The notes under the pieces are model-generated. The model saw only the letters and a list, made by a program, of their open reading frames with translations, ran no database searches and was not told the origin of the DNA. A program made the position numbers and the translations under genes. A DNA stretch of 64,000 nt from Paramecium octaurelia (Eukaryota; Ciliophora; Oligohymenophorea; Peniculida; Parameciidae): positions 1-64,000 of the forward strand of contig CAJJDP010000010.1 of the NCBI GenBank assembly GCA_905182995.1, written 5' to 3'. This document shows positions 36,065-46,874 of this stretch, piece by piece; position 1 is the first letter of the stretch, and each line of letters begins with the position of its first letter.

Positions 36065-36619
36065 TCAAAAATAATTGTACCAAATGATGATAATCACAGA
36101 TATTAAAATTAAACCAACCATAGAGTAAGTAAGTATTTTTCGATAAATGGCACGATTCTTCATACGATTTATCAAGGATTCTGATGTTCCGACATCATGA
36201 GTTGCCTCAGTTGTTTTTTTTATCATGCCATCAAGTTTATTAGTTTAATTCTATAACTAAAATTAAATGTGTGTTGCATGTCCTTCAGCTTCATAGGCGA
36301 TTTTAGTATATTCAATAAGTTATTCATTTTATTTAATTGCCATAGCCAGTGTAGGAGAAGTGTGTTGAACATATTAGGTATACTACTATTTCAGTTATTG
36401 AAATTCACTCTTGTACTATGTGAGTTTAGTGAATTGGGGGCCACTACGATTACCAATGGACAATTGCATTCCATCTAATGATCTTTTCAAATTATTGAAC
36501 TCTTCAATAGCTTCTCGATAATCCTATTGTGTAGCAGTTGGTGCTTGATGAAATTTGGACATTAGAGCTTTTGAATATTTCTGAAATTCTTCTTCGTAGA
36601 GATTAAATTCTTCATTCAT
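36065..36619 (-). CDS. VTI1-type Qb-SNARE
   Basis: Single exon, 184 aa, ATG at 36619. The N-terminal half is a three-helix Habc-like region (LYEEEFQKYSKALMSKFHQ, YREAIEEFNNLKRSLDGMQ). The SNARE motif spans about residues 100-160 with the expected Gln at its centre (NEQLIEYTKIAYEAEGHATH, IQFQLQNQTNKLDGM). A basic stretch NRMKNRAIYRK precedes the C-terminal anchor ILTYSMVGLILISVIIIIWY. Length and layout fit VTI1, which acts in Golgi and endosomal fusion. The 5' neighbour is HSP110, 110 bp away. A different Qb SNARE (GOS1-like) is less likely because of the IALE-TE-like spacing. Confidence 0.8.
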
Positions 36620-36729
36620 TTTAATTTATTTTACTACTTTAGTACATTTTGAAATATTATAATACTCAAAGAAAAATGATTATATTTAAATTGAATTACA
36701 TATGAACAACGATAACATTAAATTATAAA

Positions 36730-39315
36730 TCATTCTGTTTCCATTTTATTATTATTATTTTCTGCCTCATTTTCTTATGGTTATTTTTAAGGTTGAGGCT
36801 CTTCAGCCTTCTTCTCCTCTTTTGGTGGTTCAGGTTTAGGTTTGTTTACAACTGGTTAACATTTCTACATTGTTAATTTAAGATATGTACATCTCTGAAT
36901 TCATTATATTTGGCTTAGATCTGTTACACTGAAGTTGTGAATCTGACTGTTTTATCTGCTTTGCTTAAGGCATCCAAAACTTAATTGCACCATAATTTGA
37001 AAGCACTCACTTCATTTGCAACTACCTGTCTTTCCTCAGGTGTGATATGAGCATATTATTATTCCTATAATATTTAATAAGTATGCTTACTTAGGAAGTA
37101 ACAAATCCTTCATAATTGGAAGTGTATTGTAATACTTATTGAATAGTCTCAGGGACTAATCTAAACTCATCAGCAATTGTGACTATTGGGCCACACAATT
37201 AGACAAGTTTGTCGTATCTATCGGAATACTCCCTCTTAGTAGTCTTTTGACCATCACCATAGAGCCATTCATATTGGACATCTAATTCCTTAAGAATTTG
37301 GGTTTTGAGATCAGGTCTAACATGTTAGGCATATTTGCTATTGACATTCTCTCTCCAAGCATAAATGTAGGCTTCCAATTGATTCTTCTTGAAATGGGTT
37401 TCATGAACCAATTTGTCTTAGTTTTACATTTCACACTCTTGTTGGAATAACTGATCAATGTCCTTTTTAGAGAGACTATTCAAGGAGGTTGTTTCACAAT
37501 TGATCTAAGTTTAAATAGTCTTCTTCTTTTATTTGATTTCAAATTGTGGTTCTTCTGGTTTTGGTTATTCTTATTATGCTGCCTCTGGAGCTGGTTATTA
37601 TGGTTCAGGAGCTTATGGTTATTATTGTTGGGCATCAGCGGCTGGTTTAGGTTGTTCAGCTGGTTTAGGGGGTTCAGCTGGTTTTGGTTTTTCAATCTAA
37701 TGAATTAATTAAATATTTAAATACAGGCACTTTAACTTCTTCCATGAATTCTTCTTGCAATACAATTTCTTCTAATTGCAATAATCCATTGTGATTCAAT
37801 AAGATCTTGATCTTTGTTGAATGCTCCTGGTGTTTTGGGTTTTGTGGAGGCACACGAATTTATGCTAAAATTATTATGATAAATATTACATAAAACAGCT
37901 TAGAAGCCTTCAGGAACAGGATCGTAGAAGAGTGTAATTTCAATTGGTTCAGTTTTCAAGAGTGCAAAACTCTTGATGGAAGGAATTGGATTATTTTAAT
38001 CAAATAAGACCTTGCATTGTTTTTCAGGGAAACACCTAACCAATCCTTGGCTTTTATCTTATTAGCTTAATTATTGTCCATAGAGCCAACCTACTCTAAT
38101 TGGATAGTAATTGCAATCTTCAATCTTGTATTCAGTGACCTTGAAATTTGGACTCTTCATTGCAGCCATCATAGCACATCCTCTTGAAATTGATTCACTG
38201 GCATTCAAAGTCCTGGATACTTATTCGATTTTGAATATCTTTTCAATTAATCTTTAGACTGCTGGAATTCTGGTTGCTCCTCCCACAATTTCTACTGAGT
38301 GTAATTGCAATTTCAAATTCTAAACTTAATTGAATAAAAATTCTAATTGTTATTGAATCTAAATCAACACAGGCTAGATCATTTATTCAAAATCTTCTCT
38401 CTTGATTAAGGCGTTGAAGTCTTCATCTTCCACCAAATACTCGACATTAATTGGAGCCTCTGAATTTGCAGACAAGACCTTTCTAGCTTTTTCAATTGAT
38501 TCCAATAGTCTTAATTTTCCTTTAAGGTTTTTTCTTACATTCAGACCACCTGATTATTTTTCAAATTGAGTGGCAAATTTTTCAAATAAAACCCAATCAA
38601 TATCTCTAGCACCTAAGTTTCTCTCATTCACTTAAGCAACGACTGAAGCCTTTTCCTTATAGAATGAACCCACAAATGCGGAAAATTTGGAATGTCCAAA
38701 ATCAACGAATGCCACATGTCTTGGTTTATCAGCATCCAAATCTGCTTTTCTAAATAGACCATAATTAATAGCAATTGCTGTAGTCTCATTTAGCAATCTC
38801 TCCAAGGGAATGTCAGCTATCTTGCAAGCATCAATCAAGGCCTTTCTCTCTGATTCTGTGTAATAAGCAGGCACACTGATACAAAAATTACTTGCTTGAG
38901 TATTTATGTCATTGTGAGCCACAACGTGCTTTAATTTGTTCAACATAGAACCTGTCAATTGTTCAGGAGTGAATGTGCTCTTCTAACCAAGGTAATTGAC
39001 CTCAAATAAAGTCTTTCCAGAATCATTAATTGATGTAGGAACAGTCAACCATTTTGTCTCTTCTGCTCTGAATGCAGGTTCACCATGTAATCCCAAGAAT
39101 CTGTTGAAAAAAGCAACAGAATTTTTGAAATTGGACTTTTGTTATAAGGCTCCTTGTTCTCCAATGAATCTTTCTTCGACTGTGAATCCAACCACATTTT
39201 ATGTTTCTCTATGTGATCCTTCATTGTCTAGAACCTTCACACCACCCTTTAGGGCTGCGGCGATTACAGATCTCTAACTACCAAAGTCAATACCAATTGA
39301 AGCAAGTTAAGACAT
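36730..39315 (-). CDS. HSP110-type chaperone (HSP70 superfamily)
   Basis: Five exons, introns at 37865-37889, 37697-37724, 37065-37090 and 36865-36890; 826 aa. HSP110 proteins are nucleotide exchange factors for HSP70 and hold unfolded proteins. The ATPase domain starts ASIGIDFGSQRSVIAAA and contains ISVPAYYTESERKALIDACK, ETTAIAINYGLF, HVAFVDFGHSKFSAFVGSF (the FVDxGHS form specific to HSP110) and EIVGGATRIPAVQRLIEKIF. The substrate-binding beta domain follows, then a Pro/Glu/Gln-rich acidic loop (PAEPPKPAEQPKPAADAQ), as in the HSP110 group. A helical lid follows (HETHFKKNQLEAYIYAWREN), and the tail ends MKMETE-like: NNNNKMETE. The upstream small gene ends 24 bp before the ATG. Confidence 0.93.
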
Positions 39316-39339
39316 TAATTAGTTTAAATTTTTCGAGAA

Positions 39340-39600
39340 TCAGCCACTTATAAAACATCCATAAAGTGCTAGAATATTCTATAATTATTAATAAAATAAC
39401 GTATTTATCTGATCAACCCCTTACCAAAGTTTAAGATAATGTGTTCTATTTGCCATATCGTTACATAAATTATCTAAATTTAAGATCATATCCAAGAGTT
39501 GAGCCAAAAGATGAAAAGAAAAATTAAAAATATTATTTTTATCCATTATTGGTCTAAATGTCATTGAACAATTTCTAAAAATGGTCATTTCTGTCACCAT
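39340..39600 (-). CDS. small hypothetical protein, 86 aa
   Basis: Open from the first in-frame ATG at 39600 to TGA at 39340-39342. It reads MVTEMTIFRNCSMTFRPIMD, then LLAQLLDMILNLDNLCNDMA and HYLKLWQGVDQINTLFYQQL. It looks like a small helical bundle protein of the kind found in adaptor complexes, but I cannot name it. The frame is open further upstream without an ATG, so a short first exon may be missing. Spacing of 24 bp to HSP110 and 81 bp to the next gene fits this genome. Confidence 0.5.
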
Positions 39601-39681
39601 CCTCTCTGCATTCACAACAAAATTGTAGAATTATTTAACATATATTAAATATAGATAGTTTTAATAGTAACTAAACTCAAT

Positions 39682-40064
39682 TCATTTTTTCGGTTTTAAA
39701 ATGCTTTTCTTTAATGGAGGAGGTTAATGTTTAGGTAAAGATATCTTACCAGCTGATGTTTTTTGAGGCGCGTATATCTTCCCAACAGAAACACTTTTTT
39801 ACCTAATGTTGCTTGTGGTGTTTTCTTTGTTTTTATACTACAAGGCCTTACTAAATCTAGACTCCATCTCATTAAATTTGTTCTCCATCATTTTAAAGGA
39901 GTTTAATACCATTTCGCTGAATTCTAAGTGTGATCCATCAAATGATTACCCAGATATCGGTCTTGCTGCGATTTCTCTTACAATGTGTTTGCTTTCACCT
40001 CCATCTACTACACTTCACTGGCCAAATCATCTTATTTCCCTAAATCAAAATCATCATCAAACAT
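39682..40064 (-). CDS. small coiled-coil protein, 118 aa
   Basis: Exons 40064-39950 and 39923-39682 with a 26-nt intron (GTAATC...CTTAG). An acidic start (MFDDDFDLGKQDDLASEV) is followed by a helix/coiled coil (MVLNSFKMMENKFNEMESRF) and a basic, Pro-rich tail ending QPPPLKKSILKPKK. No family recognised. The tail could bind a nucleic acid or a partner SH3/WW domain (speculation). TGA is 81 bp from the start of the next small gene. Confidence 0.6.
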
Positions 40065-40100
40065 GTTAACTGAAAATATAAAATATTTATTAAAATAATA

Positions 40101-42936
40101 TCAACTACAAAGTGAAATAATCTTACTTAAACCTTCTTCAAAATTGGCAAACAATTCAATATAGGTCCCATCCCTCGCTTCATCCGTCAGCCGATAGAAA
40201 GTGTTCCTTTGATTCATAAACTTCTTTTCTTAAGTACTACACAATATGAAATGCCAAAATCCATCCCTCAACTTCTCCAACAATTCAACTAACTTGTCAT
40301 TTTATTCCGCATAATTTTCCCCAAAAGTCATTACAATTAAATAGTTAGTGTACTTTCTAGGAAGATCTTGATTCAAAGATTCCGAAATTCCTTAATACAA
40401 TTTTCGTTAATTTTATGTCTATCTCCCGCTTAAATAATCAAAAAATCCATCTTCCATATAATTTTTACCCATAGTTTCTAGTATACTAATTTTCGATTAA
40501 GATTCAATTAATACATGAGTATATTCATCAAAAGTTGATACTTATATCAAATCATCATCATTCATATTTTAAAATATCTAATTATAAAAATAACTAATAC
40601 TTATTTAATAGTTTCTACAACTTCGAGTTAGTTCTCGGCCATTCGTTGTGTTGAATCAATTAGAAATACAAACTGTCTTTTTTAATTCTGAAAGAAATAT
40701 TGAAGTTATTTTAAAGTTTAACTATCAGATCTAAATTTATCCTATTTTGCAAGCAACGATGATAGCATCTTAATTGTTTTGACTCTTAATTTTGCTTAAT
40801 AAACATTTCCGTAATCTAGAGCTAGCATTAATTATTAGATAGCAGGTTGTAATTAACCACTAGACATATAAATTAATCCTCGATAAAAATAGATTTTCTA
40901 CTGAACAACTTACAATAGCTTTTTGTCTTAATTAAATGTTTTATTTTAGTATGAAGCATTTTTACTTAAAGTATAGTTTTGTTACAAAATCAACTAAGCT
41001 TAATCAATGCATTATTCAGCTTCTTTTATTTTTCTAAGATTGAAGAGTAGTTTGCATTTTTTAAAGAATAACTTAATTTGTAAAGTGAACTTAATCTCCA
41101 AAGTGTCTGCAAAATCCATGATGTTTGAAAATAGTGTTTTTGCTTAATTAAAGGCATTTCTATCTCGACTCTTATTTCTTATTAATAATTTTGATAGTAG
41201 ATCCAATAATTGATTTAGAGATTGAAACAATTTGTAATTTATTCTCATGATTTCCTCTGATTTAATTAGCTGAATGTCTTTCTTTTATTATTCAAGGATA
41301 GAAATGAGTTGTTTATTGTATGTGATTGCAGTCTCATAGTCCTTCTATCTACTGAGTTCTGTTACCAATTTCATCAAAATTAGTTCCAAACATTCAATTG
41401 AGTTTCGTTTCTCAAAAATGTGCAATCCTTGTTCTAACTTCTACAAATCATGAACCTTTTTATTTAATTAATTTAAGAATTCAATCAACCAGCAAAACTC
41501 ATCAAAAATTTAAAGCAATTCATTCAATTCAGTCAAATTACTTTTTTGGCTTTCTTTGAATGCATTTAAGTCTTTATGTAAAGTATCGTAATCTAATTCA
41601 AAAAACATTTACATCATCAGAGACACTTAATTCAATGTTATACTGATTTGATCAAATTCATTTTGAGTTATTAAATTGACTAAAATTGGAGTCAACAACA
41701 AAAATAGAATAAAAAATTAAAAAAACAGAAAGAAATCAAAATAATCTTCCTATTTAGTTTCTACTAGATTTGTGTATAATTAATCATTGAAGGTGGCAAG
41801 CAACTGCCATCTATTAAAATTTTATTGGAGAGCAATTAGTTTATCTTATTCCTCTTTGGTTTGATTTAATAGGTCCTCCTTATATTCTGAAGAGAACTCA
41901 TCATTCTAACACATATCTATATATAATTACTATGTCATAAGTCCCAATTTTAATTGATTAATAAAAGTAGACCTTCATGTCAACCATTGACAAACTTATG
42001 ATTGGATTGGATGACTCATAATAACGAGTTAAAGTATGAATTTGATTTACCCAATACGTTTTTTCTATGCTCTCTAAAAACTCAACAATGTCTTAATTAT
42101 TCTAATCATTTAAATCCATATTACTTAATTCAGTAACCGGACTACATTTCATTTCAGCAGTAAGACAGTCATCGCTTACATCAGAAATTACTGAATTATT
42201 TATAGTAAACAAGGCCGTGTATAAAATCCCTTCCTAATATTTATACTCTGCTAAATCCAAAATAAAACACTAATATAATGAATCGCCAACTAACTATCCA
42301 CAGATTTATGTCAATTCGATATTGAATGGAAATAAACTATAAAATACAGCTTAATCTTTCTTTTAGCTTTTCATATATTAAAAAAGGTTGAAACTGCCCT
42401 TTGAATTTTCAGAGATTCCCAATAGTTAACAGAATTTTGGATTATTTGTGCAGTTAGGAGTTGATTGAAAATCATACTAATCTAAAGTTGTGTTCTAAGT
42501 GCATAAACTTTCTGAAGACAGCTATACCACGAAGTAAGGGAGGTTTGGAATATATATTGAAGTTATTTCTTCAATCTATGCGATTTAAGAGGTTTCTGAA
42601 GCTGTAAAAGCACCAATAACAGTTTATAAAGTAGAATTTTATTAGGAAATCTCCTGTTGATTAATTGTCAACTTGGAAATATTGAATAAAAATCCAATTG
42701 AGGAAATTGTTTGTTGCAAATCAATACCTGTCAATGTAATATTGGCCTTCATTATTTCAATAATAGTTTCATTATTACTTGATATCTGAGCTAAGGATGA
42801 ATTAAGTATACATACAATTAATCCAATACATCACAAGAATAAATAACACGCTTAGACTTATTGTGGTTTCAATCAAATCAGCTAAGAATAGAGTTTATGT
42901 GACAATTAGTTTAAAGTGATGTTAAATGTTCGTCAT
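40101..42936 (-). CDS. two-TM receptor-like protein with C-terminal vWA domain
   Basis: Four exons, introns at 42791-42815, 41906-41930 and 40578-40600; 920 aa. A first hydrophobic segment (ISLSVLFILVMYW, about residue 30) is followed by about 330 residues of likely extracellular sequence with several Cys and N-x-S/T sites (CTQNTTLDQYD, NCTNNPKFC). A second TM is DFFLFFQFFILFLLLTPILV. The inside part is helical with TPR-like pieces (KEAEQCIDQAQLIL, FYRGLIYMSSGQLQPAI), then a von Willebrand A domain: QFVFLIDSTQRMAENQLEVV, IFQNMNDDDLIQVSTFDEYT, YLIVMTFGENY. The MIDAS motif DxSxS is reduced to DSTQR. The layout resembles a double-TM sensor (Cache-like) with a cytosolic vWA effector. Function unknown; ciliates have expanded families of such proteins. 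Confidence 0.75.
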
Positions 42937-43507
42937 TTTAATAAAAATGTTATAATATATGGTTTTGTTTATTAGTAATGAATAATCAAATAATATACAA
43001 ATATGAGTTTAAAAAGATGTTAAATCTTTTGTATCATAATTATCTCTCTAATAAAATAATATTCTTGTATATCATTTTGTGAAATTGTCAATCCTAAAAT
43101 TATTATTAATTCATTAAATTGCAAGGCTTTATGAAATATTGAAATCAAAAAGATGTGTAATTTATCCCATGAAAATTTAAATTTCTTTGGCTAAATTTGA
43201 TTGGCTGGTAAGCTATTACAAGAAAATTCATTAAAATTAGCAGAATAGAATTAATGTCTATTATCAATATTGCTTTTTGAGTATTAAATGAGCAAATATT
43301 ACTTAATACAGCATTCTTCAATGACATGATTTAAAATTATAATATTCTTGAGATTAGATTGTTATTAAAAATGGTTGCAAAGAATAATGCAAATTTAATT
43401 ATAATATAATTTTCAGAAATCAGATATTTTTTTATTCCAATATCTTATTGATTATGTTAATGGAGTATAAATATTTAGTTATCATTAATACATATGTATA
43501 TCAATCA
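42937..43507. other. intergenic region with a doubtful 60-aa ORF
   Basis: 570 AT-rich bases between two reverse-strand genes. A reverse ORF at 43327-43145 would encode 60 residues (MSLKNAVLSNICSFNTQKAI, then a hydrophobic segment IIDINSILLILMNFLVIAY). It has no relatives that I know and could be chance in a genome with one stop codon. The region should also hold the promoter of the vWA gene. Confidence 0.3.
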
Positions 43508-44842
43508 TCATTCTTGTACTTCGTCCATGAATATAAAGTCATAATTCTCGATATTGTAGTATGCCAAATCTTTATTATCTTTTAATAACCTTCCACGGTA
43601 ATATAAATTTATAAAATATGGTGATATTAGAGATTAAGATTCACAGATCTTATTTTTAAGTTCATAAACCTTATTATTTGGAGTAATAGTGATGAGAATA
43701 TCTTCCAAAATATCTTATCTATCAATTACTACAATTTCATATGGTTATTTTAAGTTATTAAATAAATATAATTTACTGTCTTCTTCAATTTTGTAATTAA
43801 TTATTCTCATTTCATTTTCTAATACTTATCCTTTATAAAACAAGTGTTGTTTAAAAACGGGATATTCTAATTTTGATTAAATTTCATTCTTGATATCTCT
43901 TATAGTTTCATATTATTCTTTTTTGATTTCCAACGTAATATTTTAGATATTAATTGAAAACTTTATGTATTTTTTTTCAACGAGTTCTAAATTTGAAAAA
44001 TCACCAATTTTATAAAACCATAGCTCTTTCTCATCTTTTAAGATCTAATCCATGTACAATAAGTGAAAGTCTCCTAAATCAGGATATTTAGATTGCAATT
44101 TCTTCTTAAATTCCTTAATCGACATTTGTGATTCTAAGTTTCTCATAAATAGTCTATCTGTTGATGCTTGATTGATATAAACAATGTTTTACAACTTCAA
44201 TAGAATAATAGAATGCTTTTGAATATTATAATAATGTAATGTAAAATCTTCTTTTAATTGTTTACCCTTGAAAAACAGTAGCTATGAATGAAATGGATAT
44301 TCATATTGTTGTAATAATTTTAATTTTATGTCATTAACACAATCATTTAGATTTATGTCAATAAAATGTCTTTGGTTATTGTATACTACAATAATACTAT
44401 TGCTAGAACATATTTTCAGATGCAAAGTTGAATTTTTCTTTATTGTCTTACTATTAATTTTATCTAATATTTTAGGACCCAAATATAATTTCTACCTCTA
44501 AGGGGGTATGCCTTCTTTTTGTTAAATTTAGTCTGTTATCTATTCTAAATAATCAAAATTATTGTTAACACCCAAAGAGAGAACTCTGCCATTCGGTGTT
44601 TATACAAAAACTTAGATTGAACTATCTTCATCACAACTAGGATTGGCATTATGAAACATGCTTCCTTAATGTGAAAATGTCATTTCCTCTTTTTGAGGAT
44701 CTTCCTTTTCATAAAGATTCGCTTGATGTTCACTTTAAGTTAAATTGTGATCATCCATTGTTTCTTTTGCAAATTAATCATTCTTCTATTTAGAGTGCAT
44801 CTGAAATACATTAATAGAATTATAGTCTGCAGATAATTACAT
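43508..44842 (-). CDS. protein of five tandem ubiquitin-like domains
   Basis: Single exon, 444 aa, TGA at 43508-43510. After a 75-residue acidic N-terminus come about five ubiquitin-fold units of roughly 70 residues. UBL1 (about 76-143) is clearest, with IQVFVQTPNGRVLSLGV and KEGIPPQRQKLYLG against ubiquitin's MQIFVKT...KEGIPPDQQRLIF, then KKNSTLHLKI like ESTLHLVL. UBL2 has LLFFKGKQLKEDFTLHYYNI, UBL3 LLYMDQILKDEKELWFYKI, UBL4 HLFYKGQVLENEMRIINYKI, and UBL5 NLYYRGRLLKDNKDLAYYNI. No unit ends in Gly-Gly and the protein ends MDEVQE, so it cannot be processed or conjugated like polyubiquitin. It may be a binding scaffold for ubiquitin-pathway factors (inference). The start is chosen just after the ALG5 stop; an earlier in-frame ATG would overlap ALG5. 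Confidence 0.75.
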
Positions 44843-44879
44843 GAATTTGTACAATTTTAATATTTATTAATAAATCTCA

Positions 44880-45856
44880 TCATAATCCTATGTCATCCTT
44901 AAAGTTCCAGATATTCAATAGATATAAAATTCTGACTAATAGAAAATCTCTGGCCATTTAGATTGAGGCTTCTACTACATTTAGATGGGATCCTTCGACA
45001 TCTTCCCATTTCACAGGCAACTCTGAGACTGGCACTTTGTATTTTTATGCAATCATAAATAACTCTACATCAAATGCCCATCTCTCCAAATGTAGTACTC
45101 TAAACAATATTGCTGAAGTGTTCTTTGTAAACAATTTAAACCCACATTGAGTGTCCTTCAATCTAACACCACATATGGTATTAATGATGAAATTAGAACA
45201 GTGCATTAAGAAATTTCTATACCATTTTCTTTGGACTACTACATCCTTCACTAGATGATTTCTTGAACCTGCCACCAATCCTAATCCATTTTATGTAATT
45301 TTTAATAACTAAAATCTTTTATTATTTATGTACCTCTTTTGACAATTTCTCATATTCATTCAAATCTGTAGCTAGATCTGCATCCATCATTAACTAAATT
45401 TCACCTGCAGCTGCTAACATTCCCAATCTTACTGCTCCTCCTTTTCCTCTATTTCTATTGTAGGTAATTATCTTAAAGTTTTTATTATTCATTGAATACT
45501 TCTTGGCTACTTCTAATGTCTTATCTTTTGAGGCATCATTGATGATTATTATTTCGTATTTATAATTATTAAAGTGCTAATCAATTGTGAATCATATATA
45601 CTTTGAATGTTGCTTCTAATGTTCTCCCCAATCTATTTTCCTCATTGTAAGATGGAATAACTATGCTTAATTACACTTCAGATGTATTTTTATATGAGGA
45701 ATACTTGTATTCTTTTCCATCGCAAATTACCACTATGCTATCATCCTTTTTCACTGTTTTTTGTTGATTTTTCCAATTAGTATAAGGAGTGAACAGCCAC
45801 TTTATTCCAATTAACAACCCAACAAAAATAAGCAATAGAAATATTTCTAATAACAT
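44880..45856 (-). CDS. ALG5: dolichyl-phosphate beta-glucosyltransferase (ALG5)
   Basis: Exons 45856-45602, 45576-45334 and 45308-44880; introns of 25 nt each; 308 aa, the usual length. ALG5 makes dolichyl-phosphate-glucose on the ER membrane for N-glycan assembly. An N-terminal anchor (MLLEIFLLLIFVGLLIGIKW) is followed by the family 2 glycosyltransferase core: LSIVIPSYNEENRLGRTLEA, EIIIINDASKDKT, NRGKGGAVRLGMLAA, the metal-binding DxD in LMMDADLATDL, LVAGSRNH, and GVRLKDTQCGFKLF, LERWAFDVELF. The C-terminus VPVSELPVKWEDVEGSHLN and MARDFLLVRILYLLNIW match ALG5 better than the related DPM1. The introns bring PSYNEE and NDAS into frame. Confidence 0.93.
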
Positions 45857-46061
45857 TATTTATTTATTGTATTGTTGAAAATAAAATGTTAATTATCAAT
45901 TTCCATATAAAATTACGTGTCTACCTATCACAAATTTATTAGGATTTGAACACCCTTCCTAAAAGTCATAAAATAACCAACAGCCCAATAAAAAACAACA
46001 GAATAGGAGAGATGTACAAAATATCTATATCATTTAAATGTTATGGAGAAATGTTGAATAT

Positions 46062-46863
46062 TCAGCATTTATAAAATAGATCATCTTTGCAAATGACCAG
46101 TTTATCTTCAATGAGTTTATTTAGGTGAGCCTAAACGACAATCTTGACAATTTCCAGCATGTAAGCATCCTTATCATCTGGATACACAATTTATTTGATT
46201 TCCTCAATTGACTATCCATTAATCGCTTAGTAAATTTGTTATTCTCTATTCTTTCGGTGTTGAATTTATTTCTAGATTGCTTCTTAAGCTCCCTCAATTA
46301 TAGTTTATCCATGACCTGGATAGATTGTCTTTCTTAGAGATTAGGGATAAGAAATACATATTCATGTTTGATATTTTTTCCATACTTTACAAATACTATC
46401 TCACATTTTCTATGTAAGAAGAAGAGCCTCCCAATAGGCAATCTCCTGAAAACCATTCTTAGTTAGAAGTCATGAAACCAAAATGATCAACACAATGTCC
46501 TGGTTATGAAATGGCTGTGATTGTGCAATTTTCAACTTAGAAAATTTAACCATCCTAAAGTGGGATAAATGGATAGAGCTTATCATTTTGCAAATTGTGA
46601 TCTAAATTTTTATAGACTTAAGCATTTGGAAATAATTCAAGCACCTAAGAGATTCCACCGATGTGATCATGATGATGGTGAGTTATAAGAACAATTGTTA
46701 TTTCGCATTATTCATTATCAACAATTTGTTTTAAATGCATTTTGTATTGTTCTTTGCCTTCACCTGTGTCTATAAGGATTCTTGCCTTGCCAGTTCCCAT
46801 TAAGTAGGTGTTGGTTCCTTTTAAAGTGAATTACCCTGGATTATAACCTGGAATTAATATCAT
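46062..46863 (-). CDS. LACTB2-like metallo-beta-lactamase-fold hydrolase
   Basis: Exons 46863-46358 and 46332-46062; a 25-nt intron ending AAG; 258 aa. The start MILIPGYNPGQFTLKGTNTY matches the family N-terminus (NPGPFTLQGTNTYL). Metal ligands: the HxHxDH motif in LITHHHHDHIGG, His in ISQPGHCVDHFGF, Asp in WFSGDCLLGG, and His in IYPGHGQTI. The C-terminal helical domain has HRKNREQQIYQAI, typical of LACTB2, an endoribonuclease of mitochondria in animals. No clear mitochondrial presequence is present, so cytosolic action is as likely. Divergent from the coiled-coil gene with only 11 bp between the two predicted ATGs. Confidence 0.9.
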
Positions 46864-46874
46864 AAATAAAAATA

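Noticed and set aside
37480..37695. Reverse 71-aa Asn/Gln-rich ORF
   Set aside because: It is a shifted frame of the Pro/Glu-rich loop of HSP110; the true frame continues from the HSP110 exons.
44880..44913. Earlier start codon for the poly-ubiquitin-like gene (ATG near 44895) overlapping ALG5
   Set aside because: Genes in this window do not overlap; an in-frame ATG at 44842 gives normal spacing of 37 bp.
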